DNA from: Xylona heveae TC161 | Lineage: Eukaryota; Ascomycota; Xylonomycetes; Xylonales; Xylonaceae | Assembly: GCF_001619985.1 (NCBI RefSeq) | Contig: NW_017264195.1 | Span: 124,001-188,000 of the forward strand | Length of the DNA stretch: 64,000 nucleotides | Direction: 5' to 3' | Part shown: positions 1-11,579 of the stretch, one piece after another | Layout of the letters: every line of letters starts with the position of its first letter | How positions within the stretch are numbered: the stretch's first letter is position 1 | Notes under the pieces: generated by a model | What the model was told of the DNA's origin: nothing | Seen by the model: only the letters and a program-made list of their open reading frames with translations | Databases searched by the model: none | Translations under genes and position numbers: made by a program

Positions 1-1051
1 GAGTTCCATCCGTAGCACCTTCCCGGCCGGTCCCAGATGGAACTGCATTGCTATTTCGTGCAAAGTCTATGGCAACCGGCTCCTGCGATGTATCCTCGGG
101 TCGGGATACAAGTCGTTGGGCTCCGTTCAGAGAGTCGTAACGACGTGCTGCCCCAGACAGCACCTCGCTTGGTGATGTCGAGTTTCGTCTCCAGCCAAAC
201 CGGCTTTGCGTAAAATCTGACATGGATGAGCGTCTGTTTGAAAAGGGACGTGGCTGAGCGCGCTCCTCAGAATGATGGTGTCCCAGCGCACTCCACGGAT
301 GTGCTGAAGTCGACAAAAGCGAGCTCATTTTTCGGGCAAGACGAGAGGAACGGGAGCGGGAAACGCCCTGAGCACTGTCACCCTTTTGCTCCGAGGAGGT
401 AAATGGCAGACTTGGCAGATTGAACGAGAAAAGCTTCAGCATGCCATTACTGCTTTCGCCGCTATCATTCAAAAGTGTAGGGTTTGTGACGGCTCGTCGT
501 CTAGGAGCTCCCTGGGCTTCAGTTTTAGAAGTGACGATGCGCGGAACAGTAGGCCGTGATGACATGAAGCCATGTTGGTCACCTTTCCTTCGGCTATCAT
601 CTTGCGGGGCAGGAAGTGTTGAGCCTGCTTCAGATGGCGAGTCCTCTGCTTCCCGGGTCGGGCTCTCTGTGCGCCTTTCAGGCTCCAGAAACATGACATT
701 GTTCGCGGCTCCCTCCTCCACATCAGGCTCATCATCGTCGAATATGATGTCCGCTCCTCCACCGTCTATCAGCGCTCTTGCCTTTTCAGCGGCAGAAGTG
801 TGCGGGTTCGCCAGTCGTGATTGTGTATGACTGATGCTGATTCCAATTGCATTGTGAGCGTCGTCGGCAGTTGAGCCTCTATCGTCGAGCTGCTCATCGT
901 CCGACAGGCTCTCAGAACTGCCATCGTAGGTCCGTGTTGCATCAGGGTCCAAGAAGGACCCTGGTCGCTCCGGTGGGGTACTGAACTCTTGGCTATGAGA
1001 GGCAGCATTTGAGGTGCTCGGCAGGGGCACCGCTTCCGGTCCCACGTTCAT
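1..1051 (-). CDS. Ser-rich hypothetical protein, N-terminal part (3' end outside window)
   Basis: The minus strand is open from about position 1133 to the window edge, roughly 350 codons with no stop, and the first in-frame ATG is at 1051-1049. The protein is low-complexity and probably disordered. It is rich in Ser, Pro, Asp and Arg, with an acidic patch (FDDDEPDVEE) around residues 95-105 and basic Ser clusters such as SRSRSSRLARK that look like phosphorylation sites. Codon use is even and there is no repeat bias, which argues for real coding sequence. An AG acceptor (CTTTACAG) lies in the same open frame just upstream of the ATG, so an earlier exon may exist. I do not recognise the family; any catalytic domain would lie beyond the left edge. 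Confidence 0.6.
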   Translation of the reverse strand, partial: MNVGPEAVPLPSTSNAASHSQEFSTPPERPGSFLDPDATRTYDGSSESLSDDEQLDDRGSTADDAHNAIGISISHTQSRLANPHTSAAEKARALIDGGGADIIFDDDEPDVEEGAANNVMFLEPERRTESPTREAEDSPSEAGSTLPAPQDDSRRKGDQHGFMSSRPTVPRIVTSKTEAQGAPRRRAVTNPTLLNDSGESSNGMLKLFSFNLPSLPFTSSEQKGDSAQGVSRSRSSRLARKMSSLLSTSAHPWSALGHHHSEERAQPRPFSNRRSSMSDFTQSRFGWRRNSTSPSEVLSGAARRYDSLNGAQRLVSRPEDTSQEPVAIDFARNSNAVPSGTGREGATDGT

Positions 1052-2775
1052 CTTTTGAACAGAGAACGCGGCCGGGGGTTCCTTGTCCTTGGTGCTCGAC
1101 TGACTGTAAAGTCCACGGGGCCAGAAATGACAGATTCAATGATTTCCACTGAATAGGTATATCGACACACGAAACGGCAAGACATCCGGCAATGCCACGA
1201 TTACATGGCCCGGTCCAGAAGAAAATAAAATGAGAGTCGGTGGTGAAGTGGGATCATGAAAAGGGACTGAAGAGGGGCTGTAAAAGAGGGCAAAAGGAAA
1301 GAAGGAAAATTTGGCCTCAGTAAGACAGACTTATTGGGAAGGATGAGGGGCTGCGCACGAGGCTGGAGATCAGCCTCCATAGTAATAATGTTGGCTGTGC
1401 CATAACTAACTGTAGAGAGCGGAAAACGGCATTCGGAACGAGGGAAGAGCCATGCTCGATGGGTCCACGGATCGACCATCGGCGCTCACTCGTCCCGAGC
1501 ATAATGAGGTTTAGTCACTGAATAGTTTCCTTCTCTTCTGCCCTTTCCAGCTGGCCCCAAAATCCCCCCTCCCCCCAAAGAGTTGTCATTTGAAGTCAAA
1601 AGGGTGATTCTCCATCATGTGTATCAATTGATGATCCCCCATCCTGGATCATTTTGTCTACATGATTGGACAAAACCGCCCTGTCTCGTGCGGGTGTGAC
1701 TTCCTCACTCGGGGAACTCTGACACTCAGACCCTGACGATCTGACTAAGATTCGCTTCCGTGATGTCATTCTAATCGAACTAAATGTCAATAATTTTGCT
1801 AACTTTTTCATTTCTATTCGATACAGCATGTGTTTAGTTATCAGAGGCAATTCTATGGCTACAAGTGAAGAGACATCAACTCTGTTTTTGATCCTATCAT
1901 GCAAAGTACATTAATTATACTTTAGACGGTTACCAACTGCTTCCTTACGAGACCCGATACCCTGGCATGACATCATCGTTGGTTTTTTAGTTGATGTCAA
2001 TTTTAAACGTGTGTTTTGTTATTCTTCTACACTCACATAAAATTCCTTTTTTGACTAAATTCCAAAAATAAATAAATTTACCTACTCTTACTGTTTTTCT
2101 TTGTGGAATTTATTCATTCATTTTCAGGAAAATCGCTATTCTTGCAGACAGGATTACTCCTGGGATATTCTACGGCAGGGCTGAGGATAATCTTCCTGTG
2201 ACCTTTCCTTTCTCGGTATATTTCACGAGACGAAGGATTCTCTGGGTCCCACTATAATCTTTGATCGGACACTCCGACAAGAGGCTTTACCATTTCTACT
2301 CCTTCTAGCGTTTTAAGTGTACAAAGTACGAGCGACCGCTGCAATAATGGGTAGGGAATACAACACAGCCTCACTTGAACATAAATCGCCAGCATTATTT
2401 TTTAAAGATTTCCATTACATTGAAATCCAGCTTCACCTTAATGGTGTTGTATGCAAAAAGTGTTACTATGCAATCTACATCCGGGTCAAGGCAATCTGCA
2501 GAAATTGAGATGCCCGCATCTCCTCGTCCCTCGGAAGCTTCCTCAAATGGCATTGCTAACAAGCAAAGGTTGCGAGACAGATGAAATAAAACAGAATGCA
2601 AAGGAAAATGCTACAATAATATGCTGTAAAAAGGCAAAATATATGCTATATGCTTGGGTAACCAGGGGGGAATAATGCCAGCTCGAACCATGCGGGTATG
2701 CATAAGAAGACAATTCAGAAAAAAAAAAAAAGGTCTCAATGGACCTGACGTTGCATGATAGCGTTCTCCATCAAC
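1052..2775. other. Intergenic gap upstream of the left-edge gene
   Basis: I find no supportable gene here. The part nearest 1052 is the presumed promoter and 5' UTR of the minus-strand gene at the left edge. From about 1740 to 2300 the base composition turns visibly AT-rich. The far end, near 2700-2775, is the 3' side of the PHD gene and contains an A-run at about 2720-2731. Short open frames on both strands are not protein-like. Confidence 0.5.
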
Positions 2776-4925
2776 TCAATTTCGAGACCGGAGGGACTTT
2801 TGAGCGAGTGGTGAAGTGAATGGCGCATTCTGCGCGAAGAAATCGTGGTCGTGGAATCCATCCACTATCGGAGGCTGGATAGCGCAATAGGAACAAACGT
2901 AAATGGGCGGGCGCTGCTGATCTACACCAACGCATTGCACATGCAACCATTTGGCACAAGCATCACTGCAAAAAGAAATTGTTAGTTCCTGCAGCAATTT
3001 TGAGAGACGTGTGCCGAATTATACCATTGAATCATAGGTGCACCGTCAGCCTCTCCGCCATCACAAATGCATCTGATATACAGCCCCTGGATGTCCGAAT
3101 GGGGATGAGTAGGAGTCGGAAGCTGAGGCTCGGTAATAGTTGACTCCGTAGTCGGCGAAGGAAACTGGTAAGCGCCCATTCCCGGATAGGGTGCAGGGAC
3201 GAAGTTGGCGGCTTTCGGTAAAGACATTGGAGGAAGCCGATGTTTTGAAGGCGAATAAGAGCGAAGAGGCGTTTTCCTGGCCATCGAGACTGGAATTTTC
3301 TTAGCAAATAGAAACTCAACTATTTTAAAACGTATGCACAAACCTTTTCTCTTTGACCTTTCCTCCAAGACCTTCTTCAAAGCATGCTGCGCATCTCCGC
3401 TTGATTTGTGCTCGTCAAACTCGGTTATTGTTTCGGCTTCACTTGCTGCATCATCGGACAGGGACAACTTCCGCATCCGCAATGGATCCGGCGTATCCAA
3501 ACCAGCTCGACCACGTTTCGTTGGACTTCCTGTGCGGAAGCTTGCCGTACGCAGTTTACGATGAGCAGAAAGACCGGGGCCCAGCTGGATGCGGCTAACA
3601 TCGGGTACAGGTGATCTAGATTTGGGATAGAATTCGGCAAGAGCGGGCCCAAGGTTGGAAGCCCTTCGAGCAGGCTGTGAATAAGAAAACGACGACGCTC
3701 GACTTAGAACGTAGGGTTCGTCAACATCCGTAGCGGAATCACTGTCGTCATCATACAGCGAGTAGGCAGAAGCAGCATTTGACCGCTTCCGCATTTTGGC
3801 AGGAGACGGAGAATCGGCGACGACAACCTTGGCCCTTCCATTTTGGTCAACAGCCAAACTTACCGCGCCCTTTGCATTGTCGTCCGAGCGGGCTACTGAT
3901 TGAGAAATAGAGGGAGTTTGAGATTTGAGCGGAGACGGCCGTCGCGGGCCCCATCCATTGCCGCCCGGGACAAAGGTGCTCTGAGGTGGACCAGGGACCG
4001 GGCAACGACTTCGGCTCTGTTCAAGCTTGGCTCTGAGCTGACCGTCTGTCATACTTCTTTTGAGTCCTGGTTTATCAAGAACCTTGGAAAAAGCTCCATG
4101 TTGCGTCAAGCTTGGTCCTTGAGCTGCGTCACCGCTGACGATCCGCAATTCTCTATTCCTGTCAAGGTCCTTTTGGCGCTGTGATTCAAGTGTCTGGTGA
4201 TGATAAGGTCGCCGGCTTTCGACGCGTGAACGGGGCCGATTCATAGCGGAGGCAGGACGCAGGGAGTGATTTGGCGATTGAGAAAAGCTCAAAAGCATGT
4301 TTGGATTGAAAGCAGAGTCTGCGGTGGCGAAGTCCAATGACGGCGCCTGAGAGCAAGAAAGATCAAAAGAAGCTGGAAGCGGAGATGGGTCAAGGCGAGT
4401 ATTCGAAGAACCTCCACCTAGACTCGTTGCCTGTGGCAAGTATTGATGCTGTGATGTCAGTCCTAACTGAAGCATAGGTGCTACACCTGAATGCAGGGAT
4501 TCTGTCTGAACAGCCGATCCCATCCACGGATAATTCTGAGGCTCCTTTTGCGGATCGAAGAAGGGATCAGTTTCGGGAATAGAAAGACCAAGATTCACGG
4601 CATTCTGGTCCCAAAACGATTTCGTATCCGGGAAAATTGGAGCAGTAGCAGGGCCGGACATTGGGAATGGGAAGGTCTCAGGCGAGAATTGCAGACTAGG
4701 ACCGGTGGTAAAGTCAAGCTGAGGAGCCTCATTGCCGTTTTTCTTCCGGTGACTCTGCGTCTTTGACGCGGAAGAAGGTGGCATTGACATCTTTCTCGAG
4801 CCTGGAACAGGCTGTTTGGAAGAGGGTGCTAATTGAGCTTGCTTCGTTTTACGTCTTGGCCCGCTCGGAGGCGGAGTAGCAGGAGCCTGCATAAGCAATG
4901 ACGAATGGTCTGTGAATGGGTCCAT
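2776..4925 (-). CDS. PHD-finger protein, probable chromatin reader
   Basis: Spliced model, minus strand: 4925-3344, 3289-3025, 2965-2776; 678 aa. The introns are 54 and 59 nt, and both have GT donors, AG acceptors and CTAA-type branch sites (GCTAAG, ACTAAC). About 600 residues are Pro/Ser-rich and disordered. A single C4HC3 PHD zinc finger follows at about residues 600-645: CIC, then CDAC, then WLHVQC, then CSYC. The second intron falls inside the finger, splitting the third zinc Cys codon (TG|T), so the finger is complete only after splicing. PHD fingers usually bind histone H3 tails, so a nuclear chromatin role is inferred. No SET, bromo or JmjC domain is present. The start is the first ATG of the long frame. 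Confidence 0.85.
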
Positions 4926-7900
4926 GAATACCTCTACACTTCCCTCGAAGGATAAATTACGTAAATGATGAGAAAGTTTTGGGAAACAAAGCGATGGGAA
5001 AGAGAGGCAGTTGGTAAAAATAAAAAAGCAAACTTGATCGAGATAGCCAAGATCAGTCTGTTTGATTTGAAGGCTCTTGTGTGTTTTTATGGTGATGATC
5101 TGGAAAGAAATATGCAGAAAGCTTCTGAAAAACTCAGGGTATCAGACACTGCCGTCGGAGTCAGTAGTGCCCGTATGAAGTCGACAACCAGATATGATGT
5201 GTATCAAATTGTTATTGCGAGAAATAAATCGACGAGATGCTCCAACTGGGGTAGAGTGCTGAACATCCTTGCATTCACTCACCAATAAGTCTTAGACTTT
5301 GCCATAACGTCTCTTAGAAGAGTTGCGGAGTGGACCCCAGAGGTGCACAATGACGCTTCGTAGGTCGAGCACCCAAAAAACCAACAGCAGGGGTTTGTGA
5401 AGAACTTGGACCCCTATCGATGGGAACACATGTAGTATTTGAATGCTATGATGAGAGGGAGTGGATGGTAGTTGGACCGCAAAGGCTGCTCGAACTACCA
5501 GTTCGTAATGTGAAGGTAAAAGTGAACGAAAGGCAGTCTCTTCGCCGGTGAAGAGTTGCAGGGAGAGCACTGTGTGAGAAACAATGTCCGGGACGAGGCT
5601 CCAAGGCTGTCAAGGAAAACTCGGAGCAGTGTCACCAAGCCTAGGCACTTTCGAAGCCAGTCAGCAATAATTCTCAAGAATCGAATGAAGAGGCATGACG
5701 AGCGGAGAACCCACACAGCACCGCTGAATGGCAAGTCCTGAGTCCTTTCCGTGGTGAAATTCAACACTCGCAGTGGAGATGGTCTGGTAAGGGAGCTTGT
5801 CTCACAGAAGGTGTGTCCGTTTACTTCTCCCCGCAAGCCTCCAAAGTTTACGGCCAGCCTAGGACGAATGATAGAGTGTCGACACTATAGCCTTTTGGTT
5901 ACATTATTTTCGTCGTCAGCAGAGAAGGCTCGGCGTAAGGAAGATCAGACGGCTCCGCCGATAGGATCCATGTGGCCGAACTGGCGAAAGTTTTAGGGTC
6001 GAGACGAGTCGGGATTCGGGGCAAGATAGTTATGCACGATTGGCGGCGTTCAATCTCCACCACACACAAGGCTCACAGGTTGCAAAAAGTACGGGGAACA
6101 AGTGGGTTAGTCGGGACACATTTTCGACGTCAGCATCAGAACCAGGAAGGGAAGAGGAGAGACACAAATTGTGGGGATGCAGTGTTTCTTTTTCTTTTTC
6201 GTTTCTCCCTGGTGCAGCTTACTTTTCTCTTTCAGTGTGTCGTTGCTTTGTTGAATATATCCCCACTACTCCTTCTCCACTCTTTTACTGGTCGTTCTCT
6301 CCTACGAAAGTCGGAGCCCCTCGTTGTCCTTTGATGGAATAGCGAACTGCTCCATCCGCTAAGAGGACGCCTCAAAAGGCCCCTTGGACCGAAGCGACGG
6401 GGCTTCTATACAATCTGGTTGGCTCTGGGGAGCTCCGAAAGTGCTATCAGGAATGCAGCTGAACCCAAGCGCCAGCCTGCCGACATTATTCAATATATGC
6501 TAATTCCGGAATTTACAGGAGGTACGGCACAATGCGGCTCTCTCTATCTGTCCTTGGTCTTTTCGTTCTCTCTTGCCAGTCAATCATCTATTAGGCAAGC
6601 CATCGACGACGTGAAGCTTATTAAATCCTTGTTTAACTGGCTTGACTGCTCAGTACAAGCAGTTTTACCTTACCCCTTGCCCCTTGCCCCTTGCCCTTGG
6701 TGCGTGTGGTGGATACTTTTAACTAAGTAGGTGATTCGTTAGGTAAGGAATCTGACGGTGGCGGCGACCTCAAGTAACCCCACACTTGAGCAAGCTCTTA
6801 CTATATCAAAAAGAGCTATGTGTGGGCATGGAGAGATTCACCATTTTTCTGGATTCGCTGGGCTGTTCTCAAAGGTTCATGAAGATCTCCATGATAGAGG
6901 ACAAGGCAGTTTCATCAAGGCTGAATTTTGACAGATCACATGGGCCCACCAGCACACCGCTGCTCGATGAGCAAACGCATCAAGGCACCTGCAAGCTGAA
7001 ATTGTTGATTGCGTTGGGCCGATCCCTTCCCTCTTTCTTGTTCTCGGTTCGGCCATTCGAACCTCGAAACACACGGCTGCGCTGGTTCCAAGGTTTGCTG
7101 GGTCGCTAATTGAAGCCCCTAACGTATTGAGCCTATAACTACGCTGCAAGGTACCGCCCTGCGGTCCTGGCGGCCTTGGGTTTCCGCCAATTGATTACTC
7201 CTTGGGACGAGTCGTGGAAAAGTCCGTTCTTTACGAGTCTTCGTCGGCAGCCTACTTTGAAGACCGACTTGCGGCGGAGCGTGGAATCCATGATTGAAAA
7301 TGCCTGCAATTGACCAGTTTTCATGTAATCCAATCGACGCAATCACTAAACTATTTGATCCGAGAAACCCAACACCCGGACAACGCAGCTCTCTTGAAGG
7401 CCTCAGCTAACCGCAAACGGGCAAAAGTCCACTTGTGGCTCATCTCGGATCTTTTTGACCATGCCCTTGCCAGGTTGTTGCCAGATCGAATTTGGTCCGA
7501 TCCGTTAACACGCGAGCGATGCATGTTTCAAGGCCCCAGTTTACCGGCCATTTTTTCAACGTCGGGCGAATTTTTTCAAGGGGCAAAAGTCATGACGTGA
7601 GCCTAATCTTTTCGAGTACGCCCCCTGCATAGAGAGAGAAATGAATCCGAATATCCGTTATTTATCATCAAGCTCTGCTAATTGCACCGTACATGCACAA
7701 GGCATCAATTCAAATACAAATTCTTTGAAAGGAGCAGAATTGTGTTAGAAGAAATGCTACAGTGAACGTCTGTATTTATTGTTTGAGGGGCAGTCTTTGG
7801 TTCACATAACTGAGCTCAAGGGATTGCTTGGATTAGATCGCAGATGTCGTAATCTGCTGTGTGAGGAGGTACGAATTTCTGAAAACTCGGCTCCGAAACC

Positions 7901-8368
7901 ACAAGGGACGAAAGTCACCTCCAAACGCCCCTGAACATAGTTGGGACTCGTCGTTCAATAGAAGTAATTAGCTGATCATGGCAATCCGTGGAACATTTTG
8001 GGTGTAAAAAATTTGCTTCATTTTTTAATTATGAATTAGATGGACCAAGCAGAATCTCGTGTATGCTAAATTGAACTCGCCGTTGAAACAGAAATTTCCT
8101 CGGTTGCGGAATACAACGCTGACATGAAGGATGTTCAGGCAATAGACAGGCAGTATTCGAGCACATTTAAAACTGGGACATATATTCATGAAGATAATCG
8201 TTGTGCCTTCAACATTCTACCTTGAAAAACAAGAAAAATAGGAAGACTGTAAAACGAGTTGGCACAAATTGGGACCACAGGAGCATTTGTTGAGGAATTT
8301 CCTATTTAGGGTAGCTGCAAAGTAATTGCGCTATATATTGTGGATTAGTTAATAAACCATCAACAATC
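4926..8368. other. 3.4 kb gap without a supportable gene
   Basis: This lies between the start of the PHD gene and the tRNA. Both strands carry many short frames of up to 120 codons, but none has a recognisable domain or a convincing exon-intron pattern. A pyrimidine-rich stretch lies at about 6187-6230. Three direct copies of CCCCTTG occupy 6673-6693. The stretch from about 7650 to 8360 is AT-rich. The 4926-5300 part is the likely promoter and leader of the PHD gene. A non-coding RNA or a gene decayed past recognition cannot be excluded. Confidence 0.45.
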
Positions 8369-8440
8369 GGTCTCGTGGCCTAATGGTAAGGCATCTGATT
8401 TCGGCTCAGAAGATTGCGCGTTCGAGTCGCGTCGAGATCG
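8369..8440 (+). tRNA. tRNA-Arg(UCG), intronless
   Basis: A full cloverleaf can be folded by eye. The acceptor stem pairs GGTCTCG with CGAGATC (7 pairs, one G-T). The D arm has GCC/GGC with the loop TAATGGTAA. The anticodon stem is TCTGA/TCAGA with loop TTTCGGC, giving anticodon TCG. The T stem is GCGCG/CGCGT around loop TTCGAGT, and G8440 is the discriminator base. A run of six T at 8447-8452 is a typical RNA polymerase III terminator. The anticodon reads CGA, and CGG or others by wobble, as Arg. No intron sits at position 37/38. Confidence 0.93.
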
Positions 8441-8446
8441 AATATC

Positions 8447-8452
8447 TTTTTT
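8447..8452 (+). terminator. Pol III T-run terminator of the tRNA
   Basis: Six consecutive T start seven bases after the tRNA discriminator base, the usual RNA polymerase III stop signal. Confidence 0.75.
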
Positions 8453-8890
8453 GCTCTTACACATTTCTCTCTATTTCTCTTTTTTGCCATGTACAATGGC
8501 TACTGTGGCTCTGCAAGTCGAATAGTTACAATTATCGTACCTTTTGGGGATTTTTGAAGGACCAGAAAACTGCTTTGATTCGACTTATTCTTGTGGCGTA
8601 GGGAATATCCGGAGAAAATTGCCACCAAGTCGGACCGTAAGACCGTTATCAATCCATATCGGGTTAGGTGCGGCAGTTTTTGGGGCCCAAATTTCTTATC
8701 GGATGAAAGATCTTGCGCCAAGCTCACACCGCCTTCGCTTGCGGGATTCTTTGAATAATTATGTGAAACCATCGAAATGTGAATCACTTCGAGCTTTACA
8801 AGAACCCGTCATCTCATTCATACCTCTCTGCCTGCACTTTGGCAGCCTCTGAGCCAGGTATCTCCCGCACGCCATCTCTGAGATCTGAAA

Positions 8891-10305
8891 ATGTCCGCAT
8901 CTCTACCGGGAAGCCGGGATTTGCCCGCCTCTCAGTACGATCTTAGCACGTACTGGGGTCGAGTGCGACACTCCGCAGATCTTGCGGATCCAAGGTACGA
9001 AGCCCAAGATCAATTAAGCTCATTCTATAATGGATTAGATGCCCCCCTCGGTCAATCTTTTTATTTGCCAGTACTGACAGATTTCTTGTTGATACAGGAC
9101 GCTTTTCGTCTCGTCCTCTGGTCTCGAACATGCAAAGGCAATGGTATCTTCGTATAAGACTGGGGGGCTCAAGTCAATGACGCCAGACATCTGGAAGGCG
9201 AAGAAGATTGTGGATTCCACGCTCCACCCTGGTATGTGACTCTTGCCAATTCCTCTCGTTAAATGCTTTTGGAACCAGAAGGCATGCAATATAGGAAACT
9301 TATGCTGACTGTGGCCGTTGATCCTAGACACTGGAGAACCAGTCTTTCTCCCCTTCCGCATGTCGTGTTTCGTCATTTCTAACTTGGTCGTTACGGCCGG
9401 TATGCTTCAACCTGGACTGCAGGTGCGTTAGAAGTCCCCTTTCCACCCAGACAATAATTGGTCGTTTGAAATGACGACCCCATTTCACGTTGCTAGGAGA
9501 GCTAACATAATTCCACTCTCATCAGACGACTGGCACTCTCCTCTGGCAAATCGCCAACCAGTCTCTCAATGTCGCTATTAACAACGCCAACGCGAACAAG
9601 TCCACTCCTCTATCCGCCTCCGCCATGGCCAAGTCCTATTTCCTTGCCGTCTCCGCCTCCTGCTCCGTCGCCTTGGGCCTGAATGCCGTCGTCCCTCGTC
9701 TCAAGCGCGTTTCTCCCGGGACTCGAACCATTCTTTCCCGACTGGTTCCATTCGCCGCCGTCGCGACGGCTGGTGCTCTCAACGTTTTCCTCATGCGCGG
9801 CGAGGAGATCCGCCAGGGCATTGATGTGTATCCTGTGCTCAGCGACGCTGACAAGGAGCGCATCGAGAAGGAAGGTACCGAAGTCGCCAGCTTGGGCAAG
9901 AGCAAGAAGGCCGCCACGCTGGCCGTTGGCGAGACTGCCATCAGCAGAGTGCTCAATGCCACCCCGATCATGGTTCTCCCGCCCTTGATTCTCGTTCGGT
10001 TGCAGAAGACTCAGTGGCTCAAGCACCGCCCCCGCATGGTCATCCCGATTAACCTTGGTATGTTCTGTCTTTTGACTCATTCTCATCTTTCATCTTTCTT
10101 CTTTTCATGCCGAATGGCCCATAAATTTGCGACGCAATGCTAATTGGTAATGTTAGGTCTCATCTTGACCACTTCCATCTTTGCTCTTCCCCTTGCCCTT
10201 GCCGCTTTCCCTCAACGCCAGGCCGTCAGCGCTCAGAGTCTCGAGAAGGAATTCTGGGAGAAGGGCGGAAAGGACGGCAAAGTCGAATTCAATAGAGGTA
10301 TCTAA
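8891..10305 (+). CDS. FSF1: Sideroflexin family mitochondrial carrier
   Basis: Spliced model: 8891-8994, 9098-9231, 9328-9422, 9526-10057, 10157-10305; 337 aa, the usual sideroflexin length. The protein opens with LPASQYDLSTYWGRVRH, the conserved sideroflexin start, and then has the DPRTLF and HPDTGEP elements. Several hydrophobic helices follow, for example LALAAFP near the C terminus. Sideroflexins sit in the mitochondrial inner membrane. Animal members carry serine for one-carbon metabolism, and the yeast FSF1 role is less settled. All four introns (103, 96, 103 and 99 nt) have GT-AG ends; the third is preceded by GCTAAC. Exon joins restore family-conserved residues (AG|G for Arg, G|AC for Asp). 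Confidence 0.92.
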
Positions 10306-11579
10306 AAAGGCCATAGCATCTCTTCGGCCGCAACATGCGATACAATCACCTACAGTTTTATTTTAACGGTTCGCGCATTGCAATCTAGAGGATAGATTTG
10401 CAATACTTTTCCCAGCACAGCGAGCGACCAAGCATGCTTTTCTATTTCCCCATTCTAAACGAAGCATGCATATTGCAAGCATAACCCATATAGACTAAAG
10501 ATGAGCGCCATTGATTCGTCTAGTTAGATCAACACCTGGGGCTTGTTTTTCTTCGCTTTTCAATCTTTTACATCCTCATGTCTTTGGACGTCCACCTCCG
10601 AAGACTCGTCTTATCATATTTCTTGCCTTCTGTATGGCAAGAAGGCTAGATAGAACTGGATAGATCCTCTTCGTTTTGACCTTCTTCTCTTTATTTATAT
10701 CTCACAGCTACATTTCCTGTATCGTATATATCTCTTCCATTTTGCAATATTGCGACTTTCCGCATGATACACTAGCGAAGAAAGAATTTCTTTTGAACCT
10801 GGACCTGGACTTACTTTTTGCTGAACACTTCTGCTGTCCATATCATACTGTGCACATTGAAAAACAATATGAGGATGCCAACTTATGTTTTAATAAAACA
10901 GAAAGGAAGCTAGACATGTCTTGGTCAAGTTATCTGTTCCTCCATTTTGAGTGATCAGTACTAAAAGAGGCTACTTAAGACTGATCATACATGTAGTAGG
11001 TATGGTAAGGTAAGGTGGGTACGTAAAAGCGGGGAACGCGGACGTTGTTCGTACGTCCAAACGAGGCCTGGTGCCCCGCGAGTACAGGGAGAAAACAAAC
11101 AGTAGTAATGAAGCCACAAACGCCTGTGCGCCCATGTGTACCGTGTTGCAGGGAGTAAAAAGCTTGTCAAGCACGGAACGGGATAAAACTTCGCAAGCAC
11201 ACGCAAGCAAAGCAAAGCCAAGCAGAGCTGAAGCGGTGACCCTGGGCCGTAAGTCAAGCAAAGTAAAAGCAAAAAAGAAAGAAGTGAAACCCCCAACAGC
11301 CCAAACGCCCATGTGAGTATGCAATATTGAAAAGATCTGCAAAAGCCAAATAATAGCCGGCTTTTCCGGAACCGAGTAAGTCAGACCGGTAGTGGGCAGC
11401 AAGAGAAAAAAAAAGTAGGTTGCAGTCCGTTCGAAAAAGGCCAAGCAATCAACATAAATAGATCAAAAAGATGGGTAGAAATCAGCGCTATAATGGCCTT
11501 CCTTATACGGCCCAGCGCGCTCTGGATCTGTTCCTCCTAGCGACGTCAGTGACCTTGTCACTGATGAGAAATAATCAGC
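10306..11579. other. Convergent 3' gap between FSF1 and TAF4
   Basis: This holds the 3' UTRs of two genes transcribed toward each other, the sideroflexin from the left and TAF4 from the right. It is AT-rich at 10480-10970. A hydrophobic minus-strand frame at about 10971-11444 begins with TTG, has no family resemblance and is not called. I see nothing else. Confidence 0.5.

Noticed and set aside
8383-8601. Plus-strand 72-codon frame starting inside the tRNA
   Set aside because: It begins within the tRNA-Arg and crosses the Pol III terminator, and it has no domain-like sequence.
9610-10086. Antisense 158-codon frame opposite the sideroflexin exon
   Set aside because: It is a shadow of a GC-biased coding exon; the plus strand encodes clear sideroflexin sequence.
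10971-11444. Hydrophobic 157-codon minus-strand frame
   Set aside because: It starts with TTG, and its hydrophobicity comes from the T-rich strand. It has no family motif and lies in a convergent 3' gap.
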